The notes below the pieces were generated by a model. The model did not search any database, was not told the DNA's origin, and saw only the letters and a list, made by a program, of their open reading frames with translations. Below, one piece after another: positions 1 through 5,093 of a stretch of DNA of 5,093 nt; the first letter of the stretch is position 1, and each line of letters begins with the position of its first letter. The translations under genes were made by a program, and so were the position numbers. This DNA comes from Bacteroidales bacterium (GTDB lineage: Bacteria > Bacteroidota > Bacteroidia > Bacteroidales > UBA932). The stretch spans positions 1 to 5,093 of the forward strand of contig JAFZMA010000009.1 of assembly GCA_017551215.1 (NCBI GenBank), in the 5' to 3' direction.

Positions 1-74
1 AAGTGCTCGTGCCAATCCCAATGCTGGATGTCCTCACTTCCGTAACCTACGTTTTTCTTCTCTTCTTTACTCAT
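1..74 (-). CDS. parE: Topoisomerase IV subunit B (ParE)-like, N-terminal fragment
   Basis: The first 24 codons, plus two bases, of a gene that runs off the left edge. The start is the ATG at 74-72. The peptide begins with a short lysine/glutamate-rich tail (MSKEEKK) and then reads YGSEDIQHWDWHEH. This resembles the segment of type II topoisomerase B subunits that leads into the conserved (I)RxRPGMYIG region of the GHKL ATPase domain. The W/L-D-W-x-E-H pattern fits Bacteroidetes ParE better than GyrB, which usually has LxGLEAVRKRPxMYIG there. If correct, the product is the ATPase subunit of topoisomerase IV, which decatenates daughter chromosomes in the cytoplasm. The gene starts 20 bases after the hydrogenase stop, with no Shine-Dalgarno sequence and no clear promoter, so read-through from upstream is likely. 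The identification rests on about 15 informative residues and remains tentative; gyrB or another GHKL protein is possible. Confidence 0.6.
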   Translation of the reverse strand, partial: MSKEEKKNVGYGSEDIQHWDWHEH

Positions 75-94
75 CGATGAATATAAATATTATG

Positions 95-1543
95 CTATTC
101 CATTTTTGCCAATGCCGCATTGAGGTTCTTCAGTGCGGCGGCAGGATCGTTGTAAATAAGCGGGCCAGTGCAGCATCCGCCCTCGCAAGCCATCACCTCC
201 AGGAACGGGGCCGGAGCTTTGGCTGTCTTTGCAATGCCCCTGAGCAGGGCGATGTTCTTCTTGTCCAGATTGGCGATTGGAGCGGCCTTGAGCTGCTCGT
301 CTCTTAGGATGAACTTAACTGCTCCGATTACGCCTCCGCTCTTTGCGAATCCGTGAGCCGCCTTGTAGCTGGAAACTTCCGGCGTGAAAGACGGTATGGT
401 TTCAAAGTCTATGTGCAGGCCTGCGAACACGCTGCCTATCTCCTCGAATGTGAGAGCGATATCCGTATCCGGATTGTCCCTTACCTCCTTCTTCTTGGCA
501 AGGCACGGGCCAATGAACACAACCTTTGCGTTAGGGTGTTTCTTCTTGGCAATCTTGGCTGTATAGAACATCGGCGAGCCTGTGCTTGAAACGTATGGGG
601 CCATTTCAGGTATGTGCTTTCTTACCAGCTCTATCCAGGACGGGCAGCAGCTGGTTGTCATGAAAGGCTGTCCCTCAGCGATTTTTTCCTGAAGTTCGGC
701 GGCCTCGTTTGAGGTGGTTTCCATTGCACCCTGGGCAACTTCTATCACATCCTTGAATCCCAGAGACTTGATGGCTCCATAGACCTTTTCTGTAGGAACT
801 CCCTGGAACTGGGAGAGTATTGCGGGAGCCACTATGGCTACCATTTCCTGTCCGTTTTTCAGCCCCTGAAGCACATCGAATATCTGGCTTACCTCGAATA
901 TTGCCCCGAACGGGCATGCGTTAATGCACTTGCCACAGTATATGCATTTGCTCTCGTCTACGTGCTCTATGCCGTTCTCGTCTTTGGATATTGCCTTGAG
1001 AGGGCAAGCCTCTTCGCAAGGTACTGGTATGTAAACAATTGCATGATATGGGCAGCTTTGCTGGCACTTGCCGCAGCTGATGCACAGGTCGTGGTCTATT
1101 TCCGCCTGGCCGTGCTTGTTGAAGAAGATGGCTCCCTTTGGGCAGTTCATGTAGCAGGTTCTGGCCACACATCCACGGCAAAGGTTTGTAACCTCGTAGT
1201 TGGTCTTTACACAGGAGGAACAAGCCTCGTCTATGACGCACATCAGGTTGCTTTTACGGTGAGGATCCTTTCTGTTGAGAGCTTCTTTGGCGTACCAGGA
1301 GAGTGGAGTGAGTTCGTCGTCCTCGTCATACATGTCGAATCCCATCAAAGGAAAACTCTTGTATCTCCACACGGCTCTTTCCTTATGGATGCAGCATCTT
1401 CCAAGAACCTTCTGTCCTTTCTTCGGGCTGAGGTTAATGGGAAGGCGGTCTATCTCCTCCACCAGCCTATCTGCTTTCCACAACTCTACAAGCTTTGCCA
1501 GAAGAGCCTGGCGCACTATCATCACATTGTTTGCAAATGCCAT
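95..1543 (-). CDS. [FeFe] hydrogenase, group B-like, multi-[4Fe-4S]
   Basis: Complete 482-residue protein that should catalyse reversible H2 formation with reduced ferredoxin in the cytoplasm. It has no signal peptide or membrane segment. The N-terminal ~115 residues are cysteine-containing (C50, C51, C102, C108, C111) and of unknown role. Cluster motifs follow: CxxCxxxxCxxxCP at 122-135, CxxCxxCxxxCP at 154-165, an extra CxxxCP at 176-181 and CxxCxxCxxxCP at 200-211. The H-cluster domain (about 235-482) carries L1 TSCCPSW (297-303), L2 GPCLAKKKE (345-353) and L3 ExMACxGGCxxG (449-460). The likely H-cluster ligands are C300, C347, C453 and C457, with C299 matching the proton-transfer cysteine of group A enzymes. 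The L2 motif has GPC instead of the group A MPC, and there is no PAS domain; both fit group B. No partner subunit or HydEFG maturase is in the window. It starts 12 bases after the GH18 stop, so co-transcription is likely. Identity is firm; subgroup assignment and physiological direction are inferred. Confidence 0.93.
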   Translation of the reverse strand: MAFANNVMIVRQALLAKLVELWKADRLVEEIDRLPINLSPKKGQKVLGRCCIHKERAVWRYKSFPLMGFDMYDEDDELTPLSWYAKEALNRKDPHRKSNLMCVIDEACSSCVKTNYEVTNLCRGCVARTCYMNCPKGAIFFNKHGQAEIDHDLCISCGKCQQSCPYHAIVYIPVPCEEACPLKAISKDENGIEHVDESKCIYCGKCINACPFGAIFEVSQIFDVLQGLKNGQEMVAIVAPAILSQFQGVPTEKVYGAIKSLGFKDVIEVAQGAMETTSNEAAELQEKIAEGQPFMTTSCCPSWIELVRKHIPEMAPYVSSTGSPMFYTAKIAKKKHPNAKVVFIGPCLAKKKEVRDNPDTDIALTFEEIGSVFAGLHIDFETIPSFTPEVSSYKAAHGFAKSGGVIGAVKFILRDEQLKAAPIANLDKKNIALLRGIAKTAKAPAPFLEVMACEGGCCTGPLIYNDPAAALKNLNAALAKME

Positions 1544-1555
1544 ATTGTAAGGATG

Positions 1556-2740
1556 TTATTTGGTCATTACGGCATTCCATACTGCAGTACGGAGAGTGCC
1601 CTTTGTATCGTCCTGGTCATACTCCCAGTACATGAGTCCCAGCATGCCTTTCTGACGTATCCATTCTCCCTTTTTGGCTATGCTCTTAGGATTATCGTAA
1701 CCCATATAGAATACTCCCTGCATGGTTTCTACGTATGGACAATTGGCGGTAGCGTCCCACTTGTTACGCCTGTATTTCTTTGCATCCATATTCAGGATGC
1801 CCTTGTATGTGACAGCTGTAGGAGAAGTGCTGAACGAATGCCTTCCGTAGAAAGGAATTCCGAGAACAAGCTTATTAGGTTTTACTCCGGCGTTCAGGTA
1901 AGCGTTAACAGCACGGTTGCAGTCTCTGTAGGCCCTTGTGTCTGCCAATGCCGAATGATGGTGAGGGGCTTCGTCAAGGTCGTATGTCATTATGTTGACA
2001 TAATCCACATATTGGTCCATTCCGGCAATGTCTATGTAACGGTGGCCTCCGGTAACGTTTTGTTTGTCAAAACAGTATCCGGCGTAAGAAATCTCGTATT
2101 TGTCTCCGAATGTTTCGCGTAGCTTCTTTACCAGCTTTACATAGTTCTCTGTATCGCAGCTTACATCGCACTCAGCACCGCTCCAGCTCAGACCAGGGAA
2201 CTCCCAGTCAAGGTCTATTCCGTCTATTCCCCATTCTTCCATAAAGGCAACGCAGTCATTTGCGAACTTCTGCATATTTTCATCGCTCTTGCATAGTTTG
2301 GAGAAACTACCTCCCTGCTTGTTGTTGGAATTGGCCACACCATGAGTGAAACTCAGGCAGATTTTCAACTGAGGGTATGTCTTCTTAAGATTCACAATGT
2401 TCTGGAATCTTGTCTTGCTGCCCTGAAGGTCGAACTTCTGGTAAACGCCGTCTACCATATAAAGTTCTGCAAACGCGTAATTTATATGGGTTAGGACGCT
2501 TGGGTCCGGAATGAGGCTACCGTAATATGTAACGTATGCGGTAACATGCCTTCCGTCATCTATGCGGGCATTAGGGGCAACCAGAGGCTCGCTGATTGGA
2601 GGGTCAACTTCTTCAACCGGTGTCGGCTTGGTCGGATTTTTAGGTGAATCTTCTCCGTCAAGTCCATTTCCGCCGCCTCCGCAGGAGGTCAGCATCATTG
2701 CGGCAATTGCCCAAACGGGCAGAATTCTGAACATTTTCAT
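1556..2740 (-). CDS. GH18 chitinase-like lipoprotein
   Basis: Complete 394-residue protein of glycoside hydrolase family 18, which hydrolyses beta-1,4-linked GlcNAc polymers or the chitobiose core of N-glycans by substrate-assisted catalysis. Residues 1-20 form a lipoprotein signal (hydrophobic run, lipobox LTSC, lipidated C20). A Gly-rich and then Pro/Asp/Glu-rich linker runs to about residue 58. The TIM barrel spans roughly 65-392. The catalytic motif DGIDLDWE is at 173-180, with E180 as acid/base and D178 as the residue that positions the acetamido group. MTYD lies at 251-254, and a late-barrel GLMYWEYD at 368-375 supplies the usual Trp (W372). Only about 65 residues separate FYGR (297-300) from that last strand, so any chitin-insertion domain is small. 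The usual beta3 SxGG motif reads SFTHG (130-134). No carbohydrate-binding module is present. It is probably anchored to the outer membrane, facing periplasm or surface. The exact substrate (chitin oligomers or glycoprotein glycans) cannot be told from sequence. Confidence 0.9.
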   Translation of the reverse strand: MKMFRILPVWAIAAMMLTSCGGGGNGLDGEDSPKNPTKPTPVEEVDPPISEPLVAPNARIDDGRHVTAYVTYYGSLIPDPSVLTHINYAFAELYMVDGVYQKFDLQGSKTRFQNIVNLKKTYPQLKICLSFTHGVANSNNKQGGSFSKLCKSDENMQKFANDCVAFMEEWGIDGIDLDWEFPGLSWSGAECDVSCDTENYVKLVKKLRETFGDKYEISYAGYCFDKQNVTGGHRYIDIAGMDQYVDYVNIMTYDLDEAPHHHSALADTRAYRDCNRAVNAYLNAGVKPNKLVLGIPFYGRHSFSTSPTAVTYKGILNMDAKKYRRNKWDATANCPYVETMQGVFYMGYDNPKSIAKKGEWIRQKGMLGLMYWEYDQDDTKGTLRTAVWNAVMTK

Positions 2741-2784
2741 ATCGCAAAATAATTTTTTGTCAGACCAAATTTTCCTTCAAACTC

Positions 2785-2792
2785 CAAATTTA
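2785..2792 (-). promoter_or_regulatory. Bacteroidetes -7 box (TAAATTTG) for GH18
   Basis: On the minus strand these bases read TAAATTTG, a full match to the Bacteroidetes sigma(ABfr) -7 consensus TAnnTTTG. It lies 44 bases before the GH18 ATG, which would give a leader of about 40 bases. No convincing -33 TTTG is found at the expected spacing: the nearest TTTG candidates are too close, and one sits in the loop of the preceding hairpin. It would also drive the hydrogenase gene if the two are co-transcribed. The short motif in AT-rich DNA could occur by chance. Confidence 0.5.
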
Positions 2793-2797
2793 ACAAA

Positions 2798-2816
2798 TTC
2801 CGTGCAAAGCACGGAA
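2798..2816 (-). terminator. Hairpin terminator after DUF486 gene
   Basis: Perfect 8-bp inverted repeat (plus strand ttccgtgc / gcacggaa) with a 3-base loop, starting 5 bases past the DUF486 stop. On the minus-strand transcript it is followed by UUUGUUAAAUUU, a broken U-tract. The GC-rich stem and its position right after a stop codon fit an intrinsic terminator, though the interrupted U-run suggests it may be leaky. Confidence 0.6.
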
Positions 2817-2821
2817 AGATT

Positions 2822-3190
2822 TTACCGGAAAACAAAGTACACGGCTCCTATCAGCAGGAAAAATGCAATCAGATGGTTATAGTTGAAGCTCTGAGTCTTG
2901 AAGAAAATCAGGGTAAACACTACGAATACCAGAATGGAAACGACCTCCTGGATTACCTTAAGCTGCACCAGAGAGAACGGCCCGCCAAGCTCCTTAAATC
3001 CAATTCTGTTTGCCGGTATCATAAAACAGTACTCTACAAAGGCTATTCCCCAACTAATCAGTATAATACCAGCCAGTCCCCACTTTGGGAGAAGGGTGTT
3101 TGTCTTGAATTTGAGCTGGCCGTACCAGGCCAGAGCCATGAAACTGTTGGAAACAACCAGCAGCAATATTGTAAGCAGCGCTTTGCCCAT
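2822..3190 (-). CDS. DUF486 family small membrane protein (DMT-like)
   Basis: Complete 122-residue integral membrane protein with four predicted helices: about 4-23, 37-58, 78-97 and 104-121. It matches the DUF486 family (COG3169) in length and in its typical features: the first helix ending in SNxFMxxAWYG (14-24), SWGIAFxEYCF (46-56), PANRIG (59-64), and an S-x-x-Q-L-K-x-I-Q-E-V segment (73-83). The family is grouped with drug/metabolite transporter-like small membrane proteins. I know of no established substrate, so none is assigned. The start is supported by AAGGA six bases upstream, the only good Shine-Dalgarno match in this window. Flanking hairpin and TAnnTTTG box suggest a single-gene transcription unit between the esterase and GH18 genes. 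No functional link to either neighbour is evident. Confidence 0.88.
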   Translation of the reverse strand: MGKALLTILLLVVSNSFMALAWYGQLKFKTNTLLPKWGLAGIILISWGIAFVEYCFMIPANRIGFKELGGPFSLVQLKVIQEVVSILVFVVFTLIFFKTQSFNYNHLIAFFLLIGAVYFVFR

Positions 3191-3196
3191 ATTTTA

Positions 3197-3201
3197 TCCT
3201 T
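3197..3201 (-). promoter_or_regulatory. Shine-Dalgarno-like AAGGA for DUF486 gene
   Basis: The minus strand reads AAGGA with a 6-base spacer to the ATG at 3190-3188. It stands out because the other starts in this window have no such match, as is common in Bacteroidetes. It supports the chosen start codon. Confidence 0.55.
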
Positions 3202-3217
3202 AGATTAAAACCGGGCG

Positions 3218-3225
3218 CAAATATA
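3218..3225 (-). promoter_or_regulatory. Bacteroidetes -7 box (TATATTTG) for DUF486 gene
   Basis: The minus strand reads TATATTTG, an exact TAnnTTTG match, 27 bases before the DUF486 ATG. It predicts transcription starting near 3213 and a leader of about 23 bases containing the AAGGA site. No TTTG/TTG -33 element is seen 19-23 bases upstream. The rest of the 76-base gap (3191-3266) shows no convincing terminator for the esterase gene, so some read-through from it is possible. Confidence 0.55.
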
Positions 3226-3266
3226 AGTAGTTTGAGCAGACGTTTTTCTCAGCGATAGACTTTTTA

Positions 3267-4787
3267 TTATCCCTGGCCCTGGCTTTTCGGGGTCTGACCC
3301 TTTATTGCAGGGGATATGTTAAAACAGCGGCTATAGGTGAAAGTTTTCCTGTCGGAAATAATGATTTTTCCCTCGGCGATTTTTAATGTGAGAAGTTCTC
3401 TCTCGTATTCCTTTGTTCCACCGTTTCTAAGCAGCTCGGGAAGGTGGGGCCTGTTATCTTCCAGGAGGGCGTTCCTGACCACGTCCGGTATCTCCAGAAT
3501 GAACCTGACTCTTCCGTTCTGGTCGCAGACCTGTATGCCTATATCGGTGAGAACGAACAGGTTGCCTTTTGAGTCAAAATCCATTGGACCTTTAGAAACA
3601 GGGGCGTTGCCGTATGAATGCAGCCAGTAGAATCTCTGTTCACTGAAAAATGGAGAACGTGAGGTATTGCTGTCTGAATTATTGGAGATAGCCTGCCAGA
3701 GGCAATTGGTTTCTTTCTCTGTAAAATCGAGGCTCTTTTCAAGAACCATGAAGCTATTATCCGGATAATATGCGGCATATACGATTTGGGATTCAGGATA
3801 GATTCTGCCTTCAGCGTGAGTTTCCACGCCAAAGCAGGATGGTTCTGTCTTGTCTATTTCTTTTTCCTTTACCCAATTGTCCTTGCCGCTATTTGTGCGG
3901 CGGTTGTAAGGTTCACCGCAAACATTATTGTAGAGATACTTGTCAAGGAAATCGTTCTTTGATATTCCAGCCTTGACAGGCTCCGGGTAATCTCTCCAGA
4001 GCCAGATCATTACATCCTCGAAGATTTCTGCGGAACGCTTTACGGAATGATAGCCGTCGCTCCAGTCGTACTTGGCGTCATAGCCAGCAAAGTCCAGGGC
4101 GGTGGAAAGCATCTGGTTGGCTTCGTACCAGTGGCCGAAGGTGGCGTTCCAGACATCGTTGCTTCCGTCCTGAAGGAAAATCCTGAGAGGTTTCGGCTCA
4201 CATTTTCTGACAAACATCTGGAGGTCATTGCCGCCTCTCATGGAAACGAAAGTCCCCACTCCGCTGAACACCCTGCGGAAAAGGTCAGGCCTCTGCCATG
4301 CAGCGTTGAAAGCCGCGATTCCTCCGCTAGAAAGTCCGAAGATAGACCTGTCGTTCGGATCTTTGGAAATGCTCACTCCTGCCTCTTTCTCAACGAAAGG
4401 AATTATTTCTGTATCAAGGAATTCGGCAAACCTTCCGTCTGTAAAGTCAAACTCGTTGGAACGGTTGTAACGTATGACATTTCCGTCTTTTCCCTTGATG
4501 ACTCCCGGCTGGACAAAGATGCCGATGGTAACGGGCATTTTTCCCTCAGCGATAAGCTTGTCAAAGACCTTTGGAGCATTGCAGAGAATGCCGTCAAGCC
4601 CGATATACAGGCAAGCCGGTTTCTTTCCGTCATATTGCTGAGGGATATAGACCTTCAGGTTTCTTTCCGTTCCGGGATAAAGGTCACCGTCCGTCTTGTA
4701 ATCTAGAGATATGATCTTTCCCTGTCCCCAGGACTGACAGATCAGCATCGCTGAGATAAAAGCCAATAATGATTTTTTAAGATTCAT
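3267..4787 (-). CDS. Secreted Fes/CE1-like esterase with short SMP-30-like tail
   Basis: Complete 506-residue exported protein. A signal peptide (MNLKK, then a hydrophobic core to about residue 19) probably ends near the SWGQ at 19-22. The Cys at 17 lacks a good lipobox, so a soluble periplasmic or secreted protein is likely. Residues 25-270 form an alpha/beta-hydrolase of the enterochelin-esterase-like group (COG2382, related to CE1 feruloyl/acetyl esterases). The nucleophile motif is GLSSGG at 151-156 (S153), the acidic residue is probably D211 in DGSND, and the histidine is H247 in DGYHS. After a linker, residues about 320-506 resemble the end of an SMP-30/gluconolactonase propeller, clearest at MDFDSKGNLF (402-411) and GIQVCDQNGRV (417-427). 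Related esterase-propeller fusions are, from memory, around 600-700 residues, so much of the propeller is missing here. A role in removing ester groups from plant or host polysaccharides is plausible, but the substrate is unknown. A TAnnTTTG box lies 19 bases upstream; no Shine-Dalgarno sequence is seen. Confidence 0.82.
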   Translation of the reverse strand: MNLKKSLLAFISAMLICQSWGQGKIISLDYKTDGDLYPGTERNLKVYIPQQYDGKKPACLYIGLDGILCNAPKVFDKLIAEGKMPVTIGIFVQPGVIKGKDGNVIRYNRSNEFDFTDGRFAEFLDTEIIPFVEKEAGVSISKDPNDRSIFGLSSGGIAAFNAAWQRPDLFRRVFSGVGTFVSMRGGNDLQMFVRKCEPKPLRIFLQDGSNDVWNATFGHWYEANQMLSTALDFAGYDAKYDWSDGYHSVKRSAEIFEDVMIWLWRDYPEPVKAGISKNDFLDKYLYNNVCGEPYNRRTNSGKDNWVKEKEIDKTEPSCFGVETHAEGRIYPESQIVYAAYYPDNSFMVLEKSLDFTEKETNCLWQAISNNSDSNTSRSPFFSEQRFYWLHSYGNAPVSKGPMDFDSKGNLFVLTDIGIQVCDQNGRVRFILEIPDVVRNALLEDNRPHLPELLRNGGTKEYERELLTLKIAEGKIIISDRKTFTYSRCFNISPAIKGQTPKSQGQG

Positions 4788-4806
4788 GGCAGTGATTATT
4801 TCTGTT

Positions 4807-4814
4807 CAAAGGTA
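4807..4814 (-). promoter_or_regulatory. Bacteroidetes -7 box (TACCTTTG) for esterase gene
   Basis: The minus strand reads TACCTTTG, an exact TAnnTTTG match, 19 bases before the esterase ATG, implying a very short leader of about 15 bases. A possible -33 TTG lies at 4838-4840 with a 23-base spacer. That is at the loose end of what is accepted, and it sits inside the 5' arm of the mutase terminator stem. The box follows the terminator's U-tract almost directly. Confidence 0.6.
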
Positions 4815-4818
4815 AGAA

Positions 4819-4846
4819 AAAAGGTTGCCCGTTCGGACAACCTTTT
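4819..4846 (-). terminator. Intrinsic terminator of the methylmalonyl-CoA mutase gene
   Basis: On the minus-strand transcript the arms AAAAGGUUGUCC and GGGCAACCUUUU pair over 12 bp (one G-U) around a GAAC tetraloop. Transcription continues through a U-run (UUUUUU including the stem end) and then CUUACC. The hairpin begins 22 bases past the mutase stop. This is a textbook Rho-independent terminator that would insulate the esterase gene from the mutase transcript. On the plus strand the following bases are A-rich, so it should act mainly in the minus direction. Confidence 0.85.
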
Positions 4847-4868
4847 AAAGTTGGTTTTAATACCGTCT

Positions 4869-5093
4869 TTACTTTTCAAACCTCTGGTTGAGAAGCTCCA
4901 TCATCTTGATTACGGAGTAGGAGATTCTGGTACCAGGGCCGAAGATAGCGGCTGCACCGGCCTTGTAGAGAGCGTCATAGTCCTGGGCAGGGATAACTCC
5001 GCCGGCAACAACTATGATGTCCTCTCTTCCGAGTTTCTTCAGTTCGTTGATGATCTGAGGAACCAGGGTCTTGTGGCCTGCTGCCAGAGAGGA
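4869..5093 (-). CDS. mutB: Methylmalonyl-CoA mutase large subunit, C-terminal fragment
   Basis: The last 74 codons and stop of a gene entering from the right edge; the family is usually around 715 residues. The fragment begins SSLAAGHKTLVP and continues with VVAGGVIPAQDYDALYKAGA and AIFGPGTRI. These are the hallmark segments of the C-terminal cobalamin-binding Rossmann domain of methylmalonyl-CoA mutase; SSLAAGH, the GG of GGVIP and GPGT line the pocket for the lower face of B12 in solved structures. The DxHxxG motif would lie just upstream, outside the window. The enzyme interconverts succinyl-CoA and (R)-methylmalonyl-CoA with adenosylcobalamin, the key rearrangement of the succinate-propionate fermentation of Bacteroidetes. 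Conservation of these B12 contacts favours the catalytic large subunit over the small MutA-type subunit. A strong terminator follows, so this is the last gene of its transcription unit. Also called scpA in some genomes. Confidence 0.93.
   Translation of the reverse strand, partial: SSLAAGHKTLVPQIINELKKLGREDIIVVAGGVIPAQDYDALYKAGAAAIFGPGTRISYSVIKMMELLNQRFEK

Larger units (their letters stand above)
2741..2821 (-). other. 81-base intergenic gap: terminator plus promoter
   Basis: AT-rich gap between the DUF486 stop and the GH18 start. Reading along the minus strand, it holds a GC-rich hairpin 5 bases after the stop, a TAnnTTTG box directly behind it, and then about 44 bases to the GH18 ATG. No Shine-Dalgarno sequence is visible before that ATG; the bases upstream are A/T-rich, which is usual in Bacteroidetes. 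The sites are listed separately. Confidence 0.6.

Noticed and set aside
75..94. AT-rich gap as a possible parE promoter
   Set aside because: Its bases do not match TAnnTTTG on the minus strand and 20 bases leave no room for a -33 element outside the hydrogenase gene.
962..2122. 386-codon open frame on the plus strand, opposite the hydrogenase and GH18 genes
   Set aside because: It lies antisense across two firmly identified genes, has a low-complexity Val/Cys/Ser-rich composition typical of a shadow frame, and shows no recognisable domain.
3271..3282. Tandem ccctgg ccctgg at the 3' end of the esterase gene
   Set aside because: Only two copies; it simply encodes the GQG-type tail and has no wider repeat structure.
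3290..3300. Inverted repeat gggtctgaccc
   Set aside because: Inside the esterase coding sequence, with only a 4-5 bp stem and no U-tract, so not a credible terminator or operator.
4047..4706. 219-codon open frame on the plus strand inside the esterase gene
   Set aside because: Antisense to the conserved catalytic region of the esterase, with no domain signal; explained by codon bias of the real gene.
4788..4868. Riboswitch or attenuator upstream of the esterase
   Set aside because: The single hairpin is fully explained as the mutase terminator; the predicted esterase transcript starts after it, and the competing pairing is only about 4 bp.

Overview
The window looks like a chromosomal segment of a Bacteroidales bacterium, probably a gut or other anaerobic host-associated species (inference). 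Three things point there. The proteins are Bacteroidetes-like: a group B-type [FeFe] hydrogenase, a GH18 lipoprotein, a methylmalonyl-CoA mutase and a topoisomerase IV-type ParE start. Most genes lack a Shine-Dalgarno sequence. The intergenic gaps carry the Bacteroidetes -7 promoter motif TAnnTTTG.

All six recognisable genes are on the minus strand, so transcription runs from high to low coordinates. In that order: the last 74 codons of the methylmalonyl-CoA mutase large subunit (5093-4869) with an intrinsic terminator; a secreted alpha/beta-hydrolase esterase with a shortened SMP-30/gluconolactonase-like tail (4787-3267); a small DUF486 membrane protein (3190-2822) with its own hairpin; a GH18 chitinase-like lipoprotein (2740-1556); a 482-residue [FeFe] hydrogenase (1543-95); and the first 24 codons of a probable ParE (74-1). 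Coding density is very high. No stretch above about 80 bases lacks a gene, and no RNA gene, mobile element, CRISPR array or phage feature was seen.

Transcription units, inferred from gaps and motifs: the mutase ends at a strong terminator. The esterase, DUF486 gene and GH18 gene each have a TAnnTTTG box just upstream. The hydrogenase follows GH18 after 12 bases and parE follows the hydrogenase after 20 bases, with no promoter or terminator visible in either gap, so GH18-hydrogenase-parE may be one transcript.

Functionally the window mixes fermentation (mutase for the succinate-propionate route; hydrogenase to dispose of electrons as H2), glycan or ester breakdown outside the cytoplasm (GH18, esterase) and housekeeping (ParE). 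I see no evidence for a new defence or mobile system. The most interesting items are the hydrogenase and its gene neighbourhood, the collapsed beta-propeller of the esterase, and two promoters packed against terminators.
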